From NCBI GenBank assembly GCA_023052935.1, contig CM041292.1, positions 108,865,906 through 108,929,905 on the forward strand: a stretch of 64,000 bases of DNA. The letters are read 5' to 3'. This stretch comes from Piezodorus guildinii (taxonomy: Eukaryota; Arthropoda; Insecta; Hemiptera; Pentatomidae). Every line of letters starts with the position of its first letter. Position 1 is the stretch's first letter. Under the pieces are notes generated by a model. The model was not told the origin of the DNA. It saw only the letters and a program-made list of their open reading frames with translations, and did not search any database. This document shows, piece after piece, positions 1 through 10,696 of this stretch. The position numbers and the translations under genes are program-made.

Positions 1-254
1 AAATAGCCCGCCTATGAGGTTCTGAGATTTTGGACGAAAAACAAATGTACAGACCTTAGATGGTATGTAAAATGATAATGGTCTTCTACAACTATCCATC
101 TTATATTACTTTAAAATCCCATTAGTGAAAGAGATAATTTTCCTTTGCAACTTTCACATTAAATATTACAATGAATATCAATAGTTGAATGTTGAAGAAA
201 GAAGGAAATTATTCTGGATGGTGGTAAGTGAAAGAAATACAACTAAGTAGTTTT
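1..254. other. AT-rich sequence, no gene seen
   Basis: No convincing coding frame, tRNA-like box or repeat end seen. Confidence 0.4.
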
Positions 255-264
255 ATTTACTTTT

Positions 265-872
265 CCCGGTTCCGACATCGACTGCACCCTTACAAACGTC
301 TTGCTCGGAACCCTCATACAAGATTGAAACGACAAGAAACTGCACGATGTTTTCAACTAGTTCAACATTTACCGGACAAACGCTCAAACCTTCCACTCAA
401 CTGCAAAAGGCTCATCTACATGACTATCATAAGACTGATGTGGACTAACGGAGTAGAGATTTGGGGCTCTACTAAACCATCAAATTCTTCCCGTCTCCAA
501 TCCTTAAAATGAAAAATCCTTCGAAAAATGCTCAGTGCTCCTTATTTTGTCACGAATAAATTCATCCATAATGACCTTAATGTTCCAAATGTTGCTGATT
601 TGGCCCGAACCAGGTACCACTCTGTTCATGACAAACTCCATTCCCACTCCAACCCCCTAGTTTCAATACTTGCTTCCTCTACAATCCCTGATAGTCCTCC
701 GAGGCGTCCAAAAAGAAGATGGCCACGGTAACTTCTAGTTTAGCATAGTTTTTGGAGGGATGCCAATGGGTAGTATCCCTAGATGTGAATTATGAAAGTT
801 TATCTTTTATCATATTTACTGAATGTATTTTATTATACTGTTGTAAATATAATAAATATATATTTTTTAAAT
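265..872 (+). mobile_element. Jockey-like non-LTR retrotransposon, 3' fragment
   Basis: Degenerate C-terminal part of a Jockey-type ORF2 plus its 3' UTR. Translated pieces (NPHTRLKRQE, TNGVEIWGSTK, LSAPYFVTNKFIHNDLNVP, PPRRPKRRWPR) line up with the end of the RT protein in the longer Jockey copy at 35.6-40.4 kb (NPHTRLKRKE, TYGLELWGTAK, NAPYYVTN, PPRRLKRQWPR). The catalytic RT core is absent, so this is a 5'-truncated copy. A stop near 509 and a frame change break the remaining frame. The 3' UTR ends in an A-rich AATAAATAT tail near 870. Confidence 0.8.
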
Positions 873-875
873 AAA

Positions 876-925
876 AGATAGTTTCAACTATTTATTGTCT
901 GACCAAAGGGTATTAAATGTGACAA
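876..925 (+). repeat. Fragment of the hammerhead-like short element
   Basis: The bases AGTTTCAACTATTTATTG match the interior of the 198-bp insertion at 46173-46370. Similarity fades within about 40 bp, before the hammerhead-like core. Short match, so tentative. Confidence 0.35.
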
Positions 926-2304
926 ATTGTGATGGAGTAAAATGAGTGAGCAAAAATATTGATTTGATGATTTGTAACATCTTGTTTAAAGGAAACCTAA
1001 CATTTTAGCTCCATAAACAAAGTAACGTTTTAATTATACGAACAAGACAACCGTGCCGACTTTTTAAAGTTTCACTTCTTGCAAAATCACTTAAATAAAA
1101 AATAACCATTTAAAGATTGATCTAATAATCAATTAAAATCGTATTTGTGGCACTACGAGTCTACTATCCTACTTCGACACTGTTGTGGACATTGAAGCTC
1201 AATGTTGATAGTTATAAAACCGAATAGAGCACGATTACAAACTAGATTTTCCCTCGAGATGTGGTTGGAAGTTTTTTATTTTCACTTATAAATTCAATTT
1301 TAGAATTCGAGCAGATTATCCTGACGAGTAAAATGAAGCTTCGTGAGTTACAACATCTTCGACTTTGTTCACCTTATTTGAGGTTCAAAGAAATATTGAA
1401 TCAACAAGCTCTTTTATTTTGATATGACATGCCTAGTTATTTTTTTCTCTTCGAACAGGTGCTTATGCGTAGATATAATTTTTTTTTGGGATGTATGTAT
1501 AGTTCCTCTACACTGGATCTTTTGAATTGTTTTGTAAATAGACAGCTTATTAAAATATAAGGAAATATTGTTTTTTTTTTTTTTATTATTTAATCTCTTT
1601 TCCGTCTTCTGTACTGGAGTTGCTCAATCACATTCCTTATTTTTGTTGATAGTTATGACAGTCATTAGCAGTAAATATGACAAGGAAGTTATTTTATATT
1701 ACCACTAGTAAATCCGCCCCTTATCCGCTTGGGTGTAATTTCTTTGAGGTGTCATTTATGTTAAAGACATCTCTTTCTGACCTATTAGAGTTTATCGCTT
1801 TTATAACGCAAAATTAGGTAAGTTCATTTGTTAGTTATTTTAGAGTGAAACAAAGATAACGGAAAATTTAATGTTCCCAATTTAAGAAAAATTGATTGCT
1901 CTGTATGTATTTAAAAACTTCAGGAATAACAAAGGTTCCTATACTATTATGTTTATAACTATTAATTATTTCAAATAAACTATTTAAAACACACTTTAAA
2001 GATTTAATTTAGTTTCCACAGGAATCCTCTTCAATTTACAGTGAAACACCTGTTTTCATGAAACAGTATACAATTTAAAATAACCATGTTTATATATTTA
2101 TAACAACTTATTATTTATGTTCACAACTTAGTTATGATTCGGTACGTAATTTTGTTTCTAAAATCTTGCGTGCTGATTGGAAGTATGTAACATGGACAAT
2201 CATGTAAGGCGGTTGCCACCTTTAACTATTATAACCTTGCTCTTTCTCAATAACATATGTTCATAAGTTTTTTCTAACGGTATATTAAACGCCTATGTTA
2301 CTTT
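926..2304. other. AT-rich intergenic sequence
   Basis: No coding frame with recognisable protein similarity. A poly-T run lies near 1570. The stretch from about 1705 has the flavour of an old interspersed repeat but cannot be assigned to a family. Confidence 0.35.
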
Positions 2305-2362
2305 TTTGCTTATTTACTTAACGTCCCTTTATGGGACATACAGTGGGAGTCCTAAATTTTGA
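2305..2362 (-). repeat. S2 SINE terminal module, partial copy
   Basis: The terminal module of the S2 SINE (ACAGTGGGAGTCCTAAATTT preceded by a TTTACTTAACGTCCCTTTAT-like segment) occurs here about 200 bp upstream of the fuller copy at 2515-2790, in the same orientation. Sequence after 2362 is unrelated to S2. Confidence 0.5.
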
Positions 2363-2514
2363 AGAAAACTGCGTCAAAATCCGTCTTGTGGTTTAGGAGT
2401 TAGCGGAAACCAAAATCGCTTTATCATTTTATATATAGACGTCACGATGTAATTATTACTATTATTAAACAATGCTGAAGTGTAATTGAAGATTCTTTTC
2501 TAATTTCGTTTACA

Positions 2515-2790
2515 GTTTATTTATTTTACGTCACTTTATGCTACTAAGACTAATCGTACGATGCTACAGTGGGAGTCCTAAATTTTGCTTATCCAGGTTT
2601 TCTTAGGATAGGGATCTTTTACGAGTAACTGACATCGCACAGGCTCGGGACCACGTTTTAACGTTCCCTCCGAAGGACATCATAACTAAGGATTTTTTAC
2701 TCCTATTAAAAATCCTAGGACCACCTGCGGGTTTGATCCCGTGACTTTTGGCAGGAGGCTGTTATGATAACCACCGAGCTACAAGTGATC
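2515..2790 (-). mobile_element. tRNA-derived SINE (family S2)
   Basis: Read on the minus strand, the head has a pol III A-box-like TAGCTCGGTGG and a B-box-like GGGATCAAACCC about 35 bp apart, as in a degraded tRNA. A body and terminal module (ACAGTGGGAGTCCTAAATTT on the plus strand) follow. Parts of the same sequence recur at 2305, 30225, 44004 and 54895, which supports a dispersed family. SINEs are non-autonomous and use LINE machinery; which LINE serves S2 is not evident here. Confidence 0.7.
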
Positions 2791-3215
2791 TCATTTATTT
2801 AATTTAATTACTAATAAATCTGCCCTTAAGAAGTTTCCTGTTTCGATCATCTATAAAGTCCATTCAAATGGCGAAGCTAAATTAGCAGTTAAGGTTTAGT
2901 GCGGAAATCAATTAATTAACATTGACAAATATAGTAGCGTGACATCGACTATTAATTATACCTAACAAATGGCAGGACCTGTTCCTGATAGATCGTTCAG
3001 TGAGGATTCGACTCTGAACCCTCTGCATTCAAATTCTCCTCTCTTACCTTCATGTTATTCAATGTAATGAAATGTTTATTCAAAATAAATCTACAATTCT
3101 ATAATTCTGAGAGTTGAAAAAACACAGCGTCATCGTCTATACGAATGTTTTATCTTTATTTATTTTATTAATTTTTTAACATACTGAAATTGTTGGAAAA
3201 ATGACATTTAAAATT
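2791..3215. other. AT-rich intergenic sequence
   Basis: No gene or repeat end recognised. Confidence 0.35.
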
Positions 3216-3475
3216 TCTCTGGGCGCCTTACTTGGAATCCTCACACTAGACTAAAACGACAAGAACTGCCTGCAGATACCGCTTACTTTAGAGTTTTTTT
3301 ACAACACTTACTAGATAAACGTTCAAAACTCTCTATTTACTACAAAAGACTCATTTACATCACGATTATCCGACCTATTTGGACCTATGGCATTGAGCTA
3401 TAGGGGTCCACTAAACTATCAAACTTCTCCCGCATCCAATCCTTGCAATCCTACGAAATATATGTCTAGACATAT
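3216..3475 (+). mobile_element. Jockey-like fragment (ORF2 C-terminal region)
   Basis: Conceptual translation gives pieces such as NPHTRLKRQE, LLDKRSKLSIYYKRLIY and IRPIWTYGIEL, matching the RT C-terminal region of the Jockey copies at 265 and 39.5 kb. Several frame changes and a stop after GIEL show it is dead. No 3' UTR remains. Confidence 0.7.
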
Positions 3476-5077
3476 TGTAGGAACAATACTAGTTAAGGAG
3501 GAAAATAAAAAGTTTGAGTTTTTTGCTGTTATCCAAGATTTTTATCAGGAAACCTTAAATAAATCTGCACAGAAAACAAGTGGCACCAAATAAAAGAAGA
3601 GAAAATTTCAACCCTCAAAAAAGAGAATAAGTGTACCATAGCGTCATGCAGAAAATTAAATTTTAATATTTAAAAAAAAAATCGGACATTTCAAGGAGCT
3701 ATCACTCTTCTATCAAATTTCGCGTGTCTCAGAAAGACTTCTAAATGATATACCTGCCCACTGCTGATGTGGATATGATGAGCTGAAATTTCTTGAGTTA
3801 TTGCCCCTCACATAGCGATTTATACGTCGATTGTGCTATTTTCTATAAATAAGGAAAGAATATGCTGGTCAGTAGAATTTCGAAACTACCTCAGTAAAAA
3901 TAATGATTTACTCAGAGGGAGCTAGGTTTCACTAATTGGAAGGGCAGGATGCTAAAGCTGTTAATGAGTCTCCACATTTACATTTGTGAAATAAAAGGAA
4001 AAACTGGAAGAGTTGTTAGAAAGGTGAGTCTCATTCCCTCGGTCTTAGACCCATGTTAATGACTTAGTCAGCGCCTCTTGTCAACCTTCGTCAGGTAGCC
4101 ACTTGTTTTTTTTCTTCTCCTTTCTTCACATAATTTATGTTTAATATTTACAAACATATATTTTTATTTTGAATGTTTAACATAAACAAAAACTATTTCA
4201 CAAAACTAATTGAAAATAACTGTAATTTGCATTATCTTACACAAAGACAAATAATGTATTCCTGGAAATGCAAATAGTGATTAGTAAAATTATTGCTTAT
4301 TGTGTGGTTTAATTTCGTCGCTAAGCCGCATTCCTTCGTGCTCCTCGTAGCATCTTTAATTTCACTTTTTATTTGTTAGTAAAATAAAAACGGATCCAAA
4401 CATCTTATTCTACATCTTGTGCTGTAGTCTACAATAAAAAAAAAAAAAAATTAAATAGCCTAATTTAGATTATATATGAAATTGTATTGATAGCCATTCT
4501 AAAAGTACCCTAGTTACGATTTTCAACCTGATACGAAACAATGGTCATTTTCTAGAATGGAATTTCTCTAAGCTCTCTCTAATACTTATACAGAGATGCC
4601 ATCAGATACATATAACGTATTCTACACACTTTAGAAACTTTATCCAGAATTTTTGTCTTTGCAAGGATGCAATACCATGTAGTGTATTAGGAAATTAAAT
4701 GACTGATAAACCAACAACGGATGCTCACTTGTTGGAAAATCTTTCTAGTTTTGAAATTTTCCGTTTTCTAAGTTAAATCATTACTATATGGTAAAAGTTT
4801 ATGCGCTAGAAATATGTAGAATGAACTAAGATTGATTAAATTTATAGTTGAGAAGTGAAATTCATGCTTCAAGGATAAAGTGCTACTCAGCCAGTTTCGG
4901 CAAGGACACCGATGCTTTATCCACGCGCGCAAATTGTAAAACAATTTTTATCTCAGTGTCAGTATGGCTAGTAAATTAAAACCGTAAATAATTGTTCTAA
5001 ATACACCCTAAAAAAGGAATATTAAATATCTAACGATTTCTTGCTGAGAATCATCAGAATAACTCCGGAGTTATTAG
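3476..5077. other. AT-rich intergenic sequence
   Basis: No recognisable gene. Contains short A and T runs (for example near 3675 and 4435). Confidence 0.35.
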
Positions 5078-5464
5078 TTGAGACGTTGATTTCCAAAAGG
5101 TACTAAAGGATATTTTTTACGAAATTGATTTTTTTACATATTTATATTCTCCTCATTTAGTTTTATCTAAATCTTAAATTTGATTGTATCTAATGAACAC
5201 TCATGTCCTTTATTAAGGTGATTTAGAAATGCTATTAATTTCTTAAGATACTTATTACACATTTAGTTTCATTCTAAATCATAACAGAACATTTCATTTC
5301 ATAACTTTAATATGGTTTTATTAAAATAGTAAAGAAATAATTCTAGATTTTAATGCGAAAAGAATCAAATTAGCCGGTTTAATAATATAGTAATGAGAGA
5401 TTTTCGCGCTTCCTGTAAAATTCTCCAGAATGGATATAGTACCTTTTGGAAATCAACGTCTCAA
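5078..5464. mobile_element. 387-bp inverted-repeat element (MITE-like), copy 1
   Basis: Begins TTGAGACGTTGATTTCCAAA and ends with its inverse complement, giving terminal inverted repeats of about 27 bp ending in AAAGGTACT. The interior is AT-rich and non-coding. A second copy of exactly the same length lies at 9056-9442 and a truncated one at 56822. Flanks look like AATT or AGTT but the target duplication is ambiguous, so the superfamily is not assigned. Confidence 0.8.
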
Positions 5465-6599
5465 TTCTTGATAAGAATTAATGCGAAATATATGCGATCT
5501 ACAAGAATATCAAGTCTACAATACGGTAAAATATATAATCGATAAAGCGATATAATGGATTAGCAGTTTTTCTTTCTACAAAATTAATAAGTAACATATG
5601 AACATTGTTTTTAAAGATACATATTGTTAATTAATGTTTCTAAAATGACTGTAATGTTCGTTAAGGTCCAGAACGGACAGATTCCTATTTTCCTAATTCA
5701 CCTCAAACAACCATACTATACGTTATTTTCTTCTTTACTTACCTTGAGAATTTTTAAGGAAATTTGAAATAACGCTTTTGCATTCCTTCTTGAAATTTAG
5801 GTAGTGGCATTTTTTGAAATATGGTAATGAATACATTTTTTTTTCTAATTATGTTAAATATGTTGAATAAACCATCACGGGAATTTGAGATAAAAAACGA
5901 TATTGTATTTTAATTTTTTTTTTTTATAAATTTTGGCAGAAAAGAAGGTTACACCTGAGGATTTTGTTTTTAAAAGGTAATGTTTTGCTGAAATTGATTT
6001 GGAGTAGTGGAGTTGATAATTGCTTGTCATTCGATAACATACCACTGTTGTGTCACTGGCACTAATTGTTTTAAATCAATAATTCAACTCAAAGAATGAA
6101 ATGTGAATTGCAGGGGAACATTCGACTAATCAAGCATTAGCATTCTAACATTCTTAGGATAAGAAATTCCATCTAAAATCCAATATTTACGGAACTCTAT
6201 TTTATTTTGCAATATTTTTATTTGCCTTTCAGATGTATTAATCAAATTTAACAATCTATAACCAAAATGGTTTGATGTTAAGTTTAAGTTATCTAGTTAT
6301 GTTAATAAATACCTCAAAACTGATTTTTCCGGACTGATTGTGTTTGATGGTGTTGAACACATAGTGAGCGTATTGGCTGGCATCTGTAAAACAAAAAAAA
6401 AATGTAAAAATTACGATTATTGCATATAGGAAATATGTGACGGTTTTGAAGTATCAATGTCTAAAAATTATCAAAATGTAGTGATGGAGTAATTATTGAG
6501 CGTAAAGATATATGGTTGGAGAAGTTTGGGGGTGCGTTCATTAATGAAATTCCATTAATAAGAAGGAAAGAAAATATCATTATTTGACATTGTGCTGCC
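5465..6599. other. AT-rich intergenic sequence
   Basis: No gene or repeat family identified. Includes short A and T runs (about 5920, 6395). Confidence 0.35.
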
Positions 6600-6945
6600 A
6601 AAATATAACTCATACAGTGATATGAAACCACATTCATACAATATATACAGAAAATAATAATAATAGTCAAATTATGTAAAATAGAAAATAAATAAATTCA
6701 TATATATAAAATAAAATAATAATAAATAAAAAAACCAAAACAAATCCAAATAACAACCTGTAATTAAGATAAATAAAAAGTTGGCAAATAAATAAACATC
6801 ATACAAACAATCATAACTACATACAGTATATACGACTGCTAAAGGGATTCTAGACTGCGCTCTTCCTCCTACTTGTGGAAGAAAAAGCGGAATCCAAGAG
6901 ATCCCAACGCCTCTATCTCAGACGCATCACTGGTGTGAGCCTTCT
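6600..6945 (-). mobile_element. Jockey-like 3' UTR fragment
   Basis: Reverse complement of the 3' UTR of the long Jockey copy (about 39990-40320). It shares the block containing GAGATCCCAACGCCTCTAT and the following ATAAATAAACATC and AATCATAACTACATAC stretches. Severely 5'-truncated and without coding sequence. Confidence 0.75.
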
Positions 6946-7735
6946 AGTAACGGATTCCTGTTCAGTTTAATTTAAGTTATAGTTAAATCCATTTACTGTA
7001 ATATATGAATTCGCCCTCTTACTATTTGACGCATTCGGAAAATGTTTTGTAATACCCAATATTGAGTACGTTGTTTCTATATCGATAAAGAAATTCGACT
7101 ACAGCTATAAAAAAAGATAAAAGAATAAAAAGTAGAGATACTGTTTTATTGCTCTTTAAACTTATTTTACAGGAGACTGATCCGGGAGATGAAATCGGAT
7201 AGAATCCTGTAAGACGAAGTATCTAACAGGTGGGTTTTCAATCACGGCGTAAAGGAGGTAGATTCCCTCGGCAACTTATCCTAACATACTCTTTTAAAAT
7301 ATATTCCCATATATTCTCTGGGTATAAGCTACAAAGAGGTTTTCTTGTAGAAGGTTTTTTCTTCAAATAATCCCATGTAGTTCTCTACTACAAAATTTTA
7401 TTAGAATTCGTCAATGCATGAAGAATTGTCTCCTTCCTTTACATTTAATTTAAAGCGTAATTCAATTCTTTAACAACTGTTCCGTCACTTATGGAGCATT
7501 TTGTACTAATAAAAGCTAGAAAAAATTTAAAATTGTTTATAATTTTTCGATGTATTTTTATATAAAATGTCTTTTACTGAAAAATGCAATATATTTTCTT
7601 TGCTGATTCCAAATATTTTTACTTTTGCACTATTGAACTGATTTGAATACATAATTTCATGAGAAAATGTTTTATAATTGCATTTCTGTATTTTTTCAAA
7701 AGAAACGATTTATTTGTCTATCTACTTTCGGCATA
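6946..7735. other. AT-rich intergenic sequence
   Basis: Nothing recognisable as a gene. Confidence 0.35.
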
Positions 7736-7739
7736 TTAA

Positions 7740-9528
7740 CACATTAAAGGCGGGAGTCGTAGTAGAGTGAAGGCACCATTTGCTGACACATGCTCATTCT
7801 ACTATGAAAATAAAGAGTTTCAGCCACCTATTAATTAGAAATTGGCGCCAAATTAAAGCCACTGTAATTTCCGACTGATTCTCACTATGATCAAGTCAGC
7901 ATTAATGATAAGGTATGCAGGAATGGAGTTTTATAATCAATCATTCTTCTGCAGTCGGATCGTTAATGTTTTTGCAAAATAGACGAGCCTCAATTTCATC
8001 AATTATAAACATTTCTTCTTTGTTTCTACATTCGAATTATTTTATATTAATCCAATATTGATGTTAGTTAATAAGAATAGACGATTTATGGGAAAATTAC
8101 TATTAGAACAACCATTTTTGTGGTGTTAGGATTTGGTTACTCGAAAAACGTGCCTTTTTTCCAATTACTGTCACATTTTGTTAGTTATTGGGGTTTTGAG
8201 TGAACTTTAGTTCCAATGCCTAAATAACTAGGTTTTATAAGACAAAAGTCCCAATAAAAACAGAACTGTAGGAGGGGGTGACTTATGGCATTGTGGACTC
8301 AAAAAGTAAGAAAATCCGCGTGGCACACCATGTACCGAAGATTGCTTGGAATATAGAAGCTTAATGCATAGAAGCCTGCAATCGCATGAAAAATGTTTTA
8401 AAGTTCAATGGAGAAGTTATAAAAATCGCATATAATAATATAATCACGCAGTTATTAAGCCATTGGTTCTTTCCAAAAAAACATTAATGTTCGACCACCC
8501 ATTAGAAATAGGTTGATCCAAGCTTTGATGCCGTGATAGTGACGATAAGTTCTCATTGTGATTTTTCTATTATGTTTAAAAAGGCAGAGACATGTTCGAC
8601 TCAAACAAATATTTTAAGCGTTTAAAATTTTTTAACCTAATAATTATTTACGAATTTTAACCTCTTGCACTTCGATGTGTTGCGTATATTAATGAGTTCC
8701 TAATGTGTGCTGTTATTTAAACAATAGTTTTGAATCCTATAACTTGTTTTGTAATTTTTAAATATTTAATTTTTTTTTAAACTGTAAATAAAATTATGTT
8801 TTTCCTGATGCTGGGTGTCGGGAATCGATTCCTAACCCTGTTAGTAATTTGTGTGTGCATGTCAGTAATAGTAGGAAAAAGCATCCAAATTTTATGCAGA
8901 AAAATGAATTTATTCATTATTTTGATATAATTCAATGAGCAGATTAGAGAGAATAGATGTTAGCCTAATAGAAATATTTTGAATGACAAGGATCGGTCAA
9001 TAAATACGGGAGAAATTTTTGAAAAAACGCAAAATGTTTCTTAATATGTCAGTAATTGAGACGTTGATTTCCAAAAGGTACTAAAGGACATTTTTTACGA
9101 AATTGATATTTTTACATATTTGTATTCTCATCGTTTAGTTTTATATAAATATTCTATTTGACGTTATCTAATGAATTCTCAAGTCCTTAAAAAACGCGAT
9201 TTAGAAATGCGGTAATTTTCTAAAAGTACTAATTACGCATTTATTTTCGTTCCAAATCATTCTAAAAAAAATCATTTCATTACTTTAATATGATGTTGTT
9301 ATTATAGCAAAAAAATAATTCTTAATTTTAAGGCAAAAATACCCAAATAAGCTAGTTTAATAATATAGTAATGAGAGATTTTCGCGCTTCCTGTAAAATT
9401 TCCTAGAATGGATATAGTACCTTTTGGAAATCAACGTCTCAATTGGTGCAGTTACCCTGCTAAGATTTATCTCGACTGTAGCTACAGTCTACGAGTACAG
9501 TAGAACTGTGATCCCCGCCTTTAATGTG
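7740..9528. mobile_element. piggyBac-like element, apparently non-autonomous
   Basis: A perfect 15-bp terminal inverted repeat, CACATTAAAGGCGGG, lies at 7740-7754 and, inverted, at 9514-9528. Each end is flanked by TTAA (7736-7739 and 9529-9532), the duplication specific to piggyBac transposases. The interior has no recognisable transposase frame. The 387-bp inverted-repeat element is nested near the right end, so about 1.4 kb belongs to the host element. Assignment rests on TTAA plus the repeats only. Confidence 0.6.
9056..9442. mobile_element. 387-bp inverted-repeat element (MITE-like), copy 2
   Basis: Same length and terminal inverted repeats as the copy at 5078-5464, with interior similarity throughout and many point differences. 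It sits inside the piggyBac-like element at 7740-9528 and so arrived later than that element. Confidence 0.8.
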
Positions 9529-9532
9529 TTAA

Positions 9533-10020
9533 TAAGTGATAAAATCTGTTTTTTATTTTTTCGAATGTCGGACAAGGTTTCTTTTTAACCACAGTCGAAA
9601 AAGCTTAGGGTGCGTGTAGAAATATTTCCGTGCAATGAGAGGGTTTTAACTTCTAATTCCAAATAAATAGGACAGTTCGTCCTGCAATTACTTATATATT
9701 CTAGATAAAGTAGAAAAGTCGATATTCATTCTATTGGGACCATCACGAAACAAATTTTATGCTGGATTCTAGCCGACGTCGTTTTACTCGACCTGCTAAT
9801 GTCACGTATATTATAAATTTGTAGCATTTAGTATAAATAAAATAAAATTAGCCGTTATATTTTTTCTTATTGTTTTTTTTGGAAATTAGACATGTATACC
9901 CTATAGTCCCTTGATGAATGGATTCACCACGGATTCCAATATATAAAATATTTACAGTTCATATACTCATAAAAAAAAGTAAATAAATAAAAAATGAATG
10001 ATATTTCTATATTACATGTA
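9533..10020. other. AT-rich intergenic sequence
   Basis: No gene seen. Confidence 0.3.
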
Positions 10021-10696
10021 TTACTTTCATTTACCTAAATATGAAATATATAGTAAGGGAAAGTGTTGCGATCGTGGAAATATTCGGATTCCAGTTTTCA
10101 AAGGAAATACACGTTTTAGGGTCTCCTGAATCCAAATAACCAAGACCCGCAAGGATGTGTGTGTGCGGTAACGCCAGCGCGTAAACTAAAAGTCTCATAA
10201 AACTGAAACTTCATATTTAAAACAACTATGATTCCGAGATGTTACAGAAACTTTTTTTTACAAAATCAGCTAACCAGGTGAGCCACTTTATACCATGCAT
10301 TTTGCAACTTTTTACGATTTTCTCAAAAACGGCTCTAACGATTTTGATTAAACTCGCTATATTGATATAAAATTTAATGGGCTTAAATATGATGTAGGTT
10401 TCATTCTGATTAAAATATTTTGACAGGGTTTAAATGCCGATATTTTAAATTTTCTTCCTCTAAACTACCTTTACTTTTGTATATTCCAAATGATTAACCA
10501 TATCATCTTAATGGCATTGATGAAGAACGGCTAAATATACAAGTTGGACGAATTCGATGTCCAACTATAGGAGAAAACTCAAAACATATTTTTTAAATCC
10601 ACTTTTTCGATTTTGAACATAAGAGCAGTAATATACGTGTATAATATACTGTTGGAAAGCTAAATATTATCTAATACACATGCTTGTATAAGTTAA
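10021..10696 (+). repeat. Family A repeat, left part (split copy)
   Basis: First part of a family A copy. It has an ACTTTCATTTACC-like motif near the left edge, then a GTGTGTGTG stretch and blocks such as CTTTATACCATGCATTTTGC and GATTAAACTCGCTATAT that recur in the copies at 22.9, 34.9 and (inverted) 47.0 kb. It is non-coding. An RTE-like element interrupts it at 10697, and the last 10 bp (TATAAGTTAA) are the target duplication. Confidence 0.75.
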
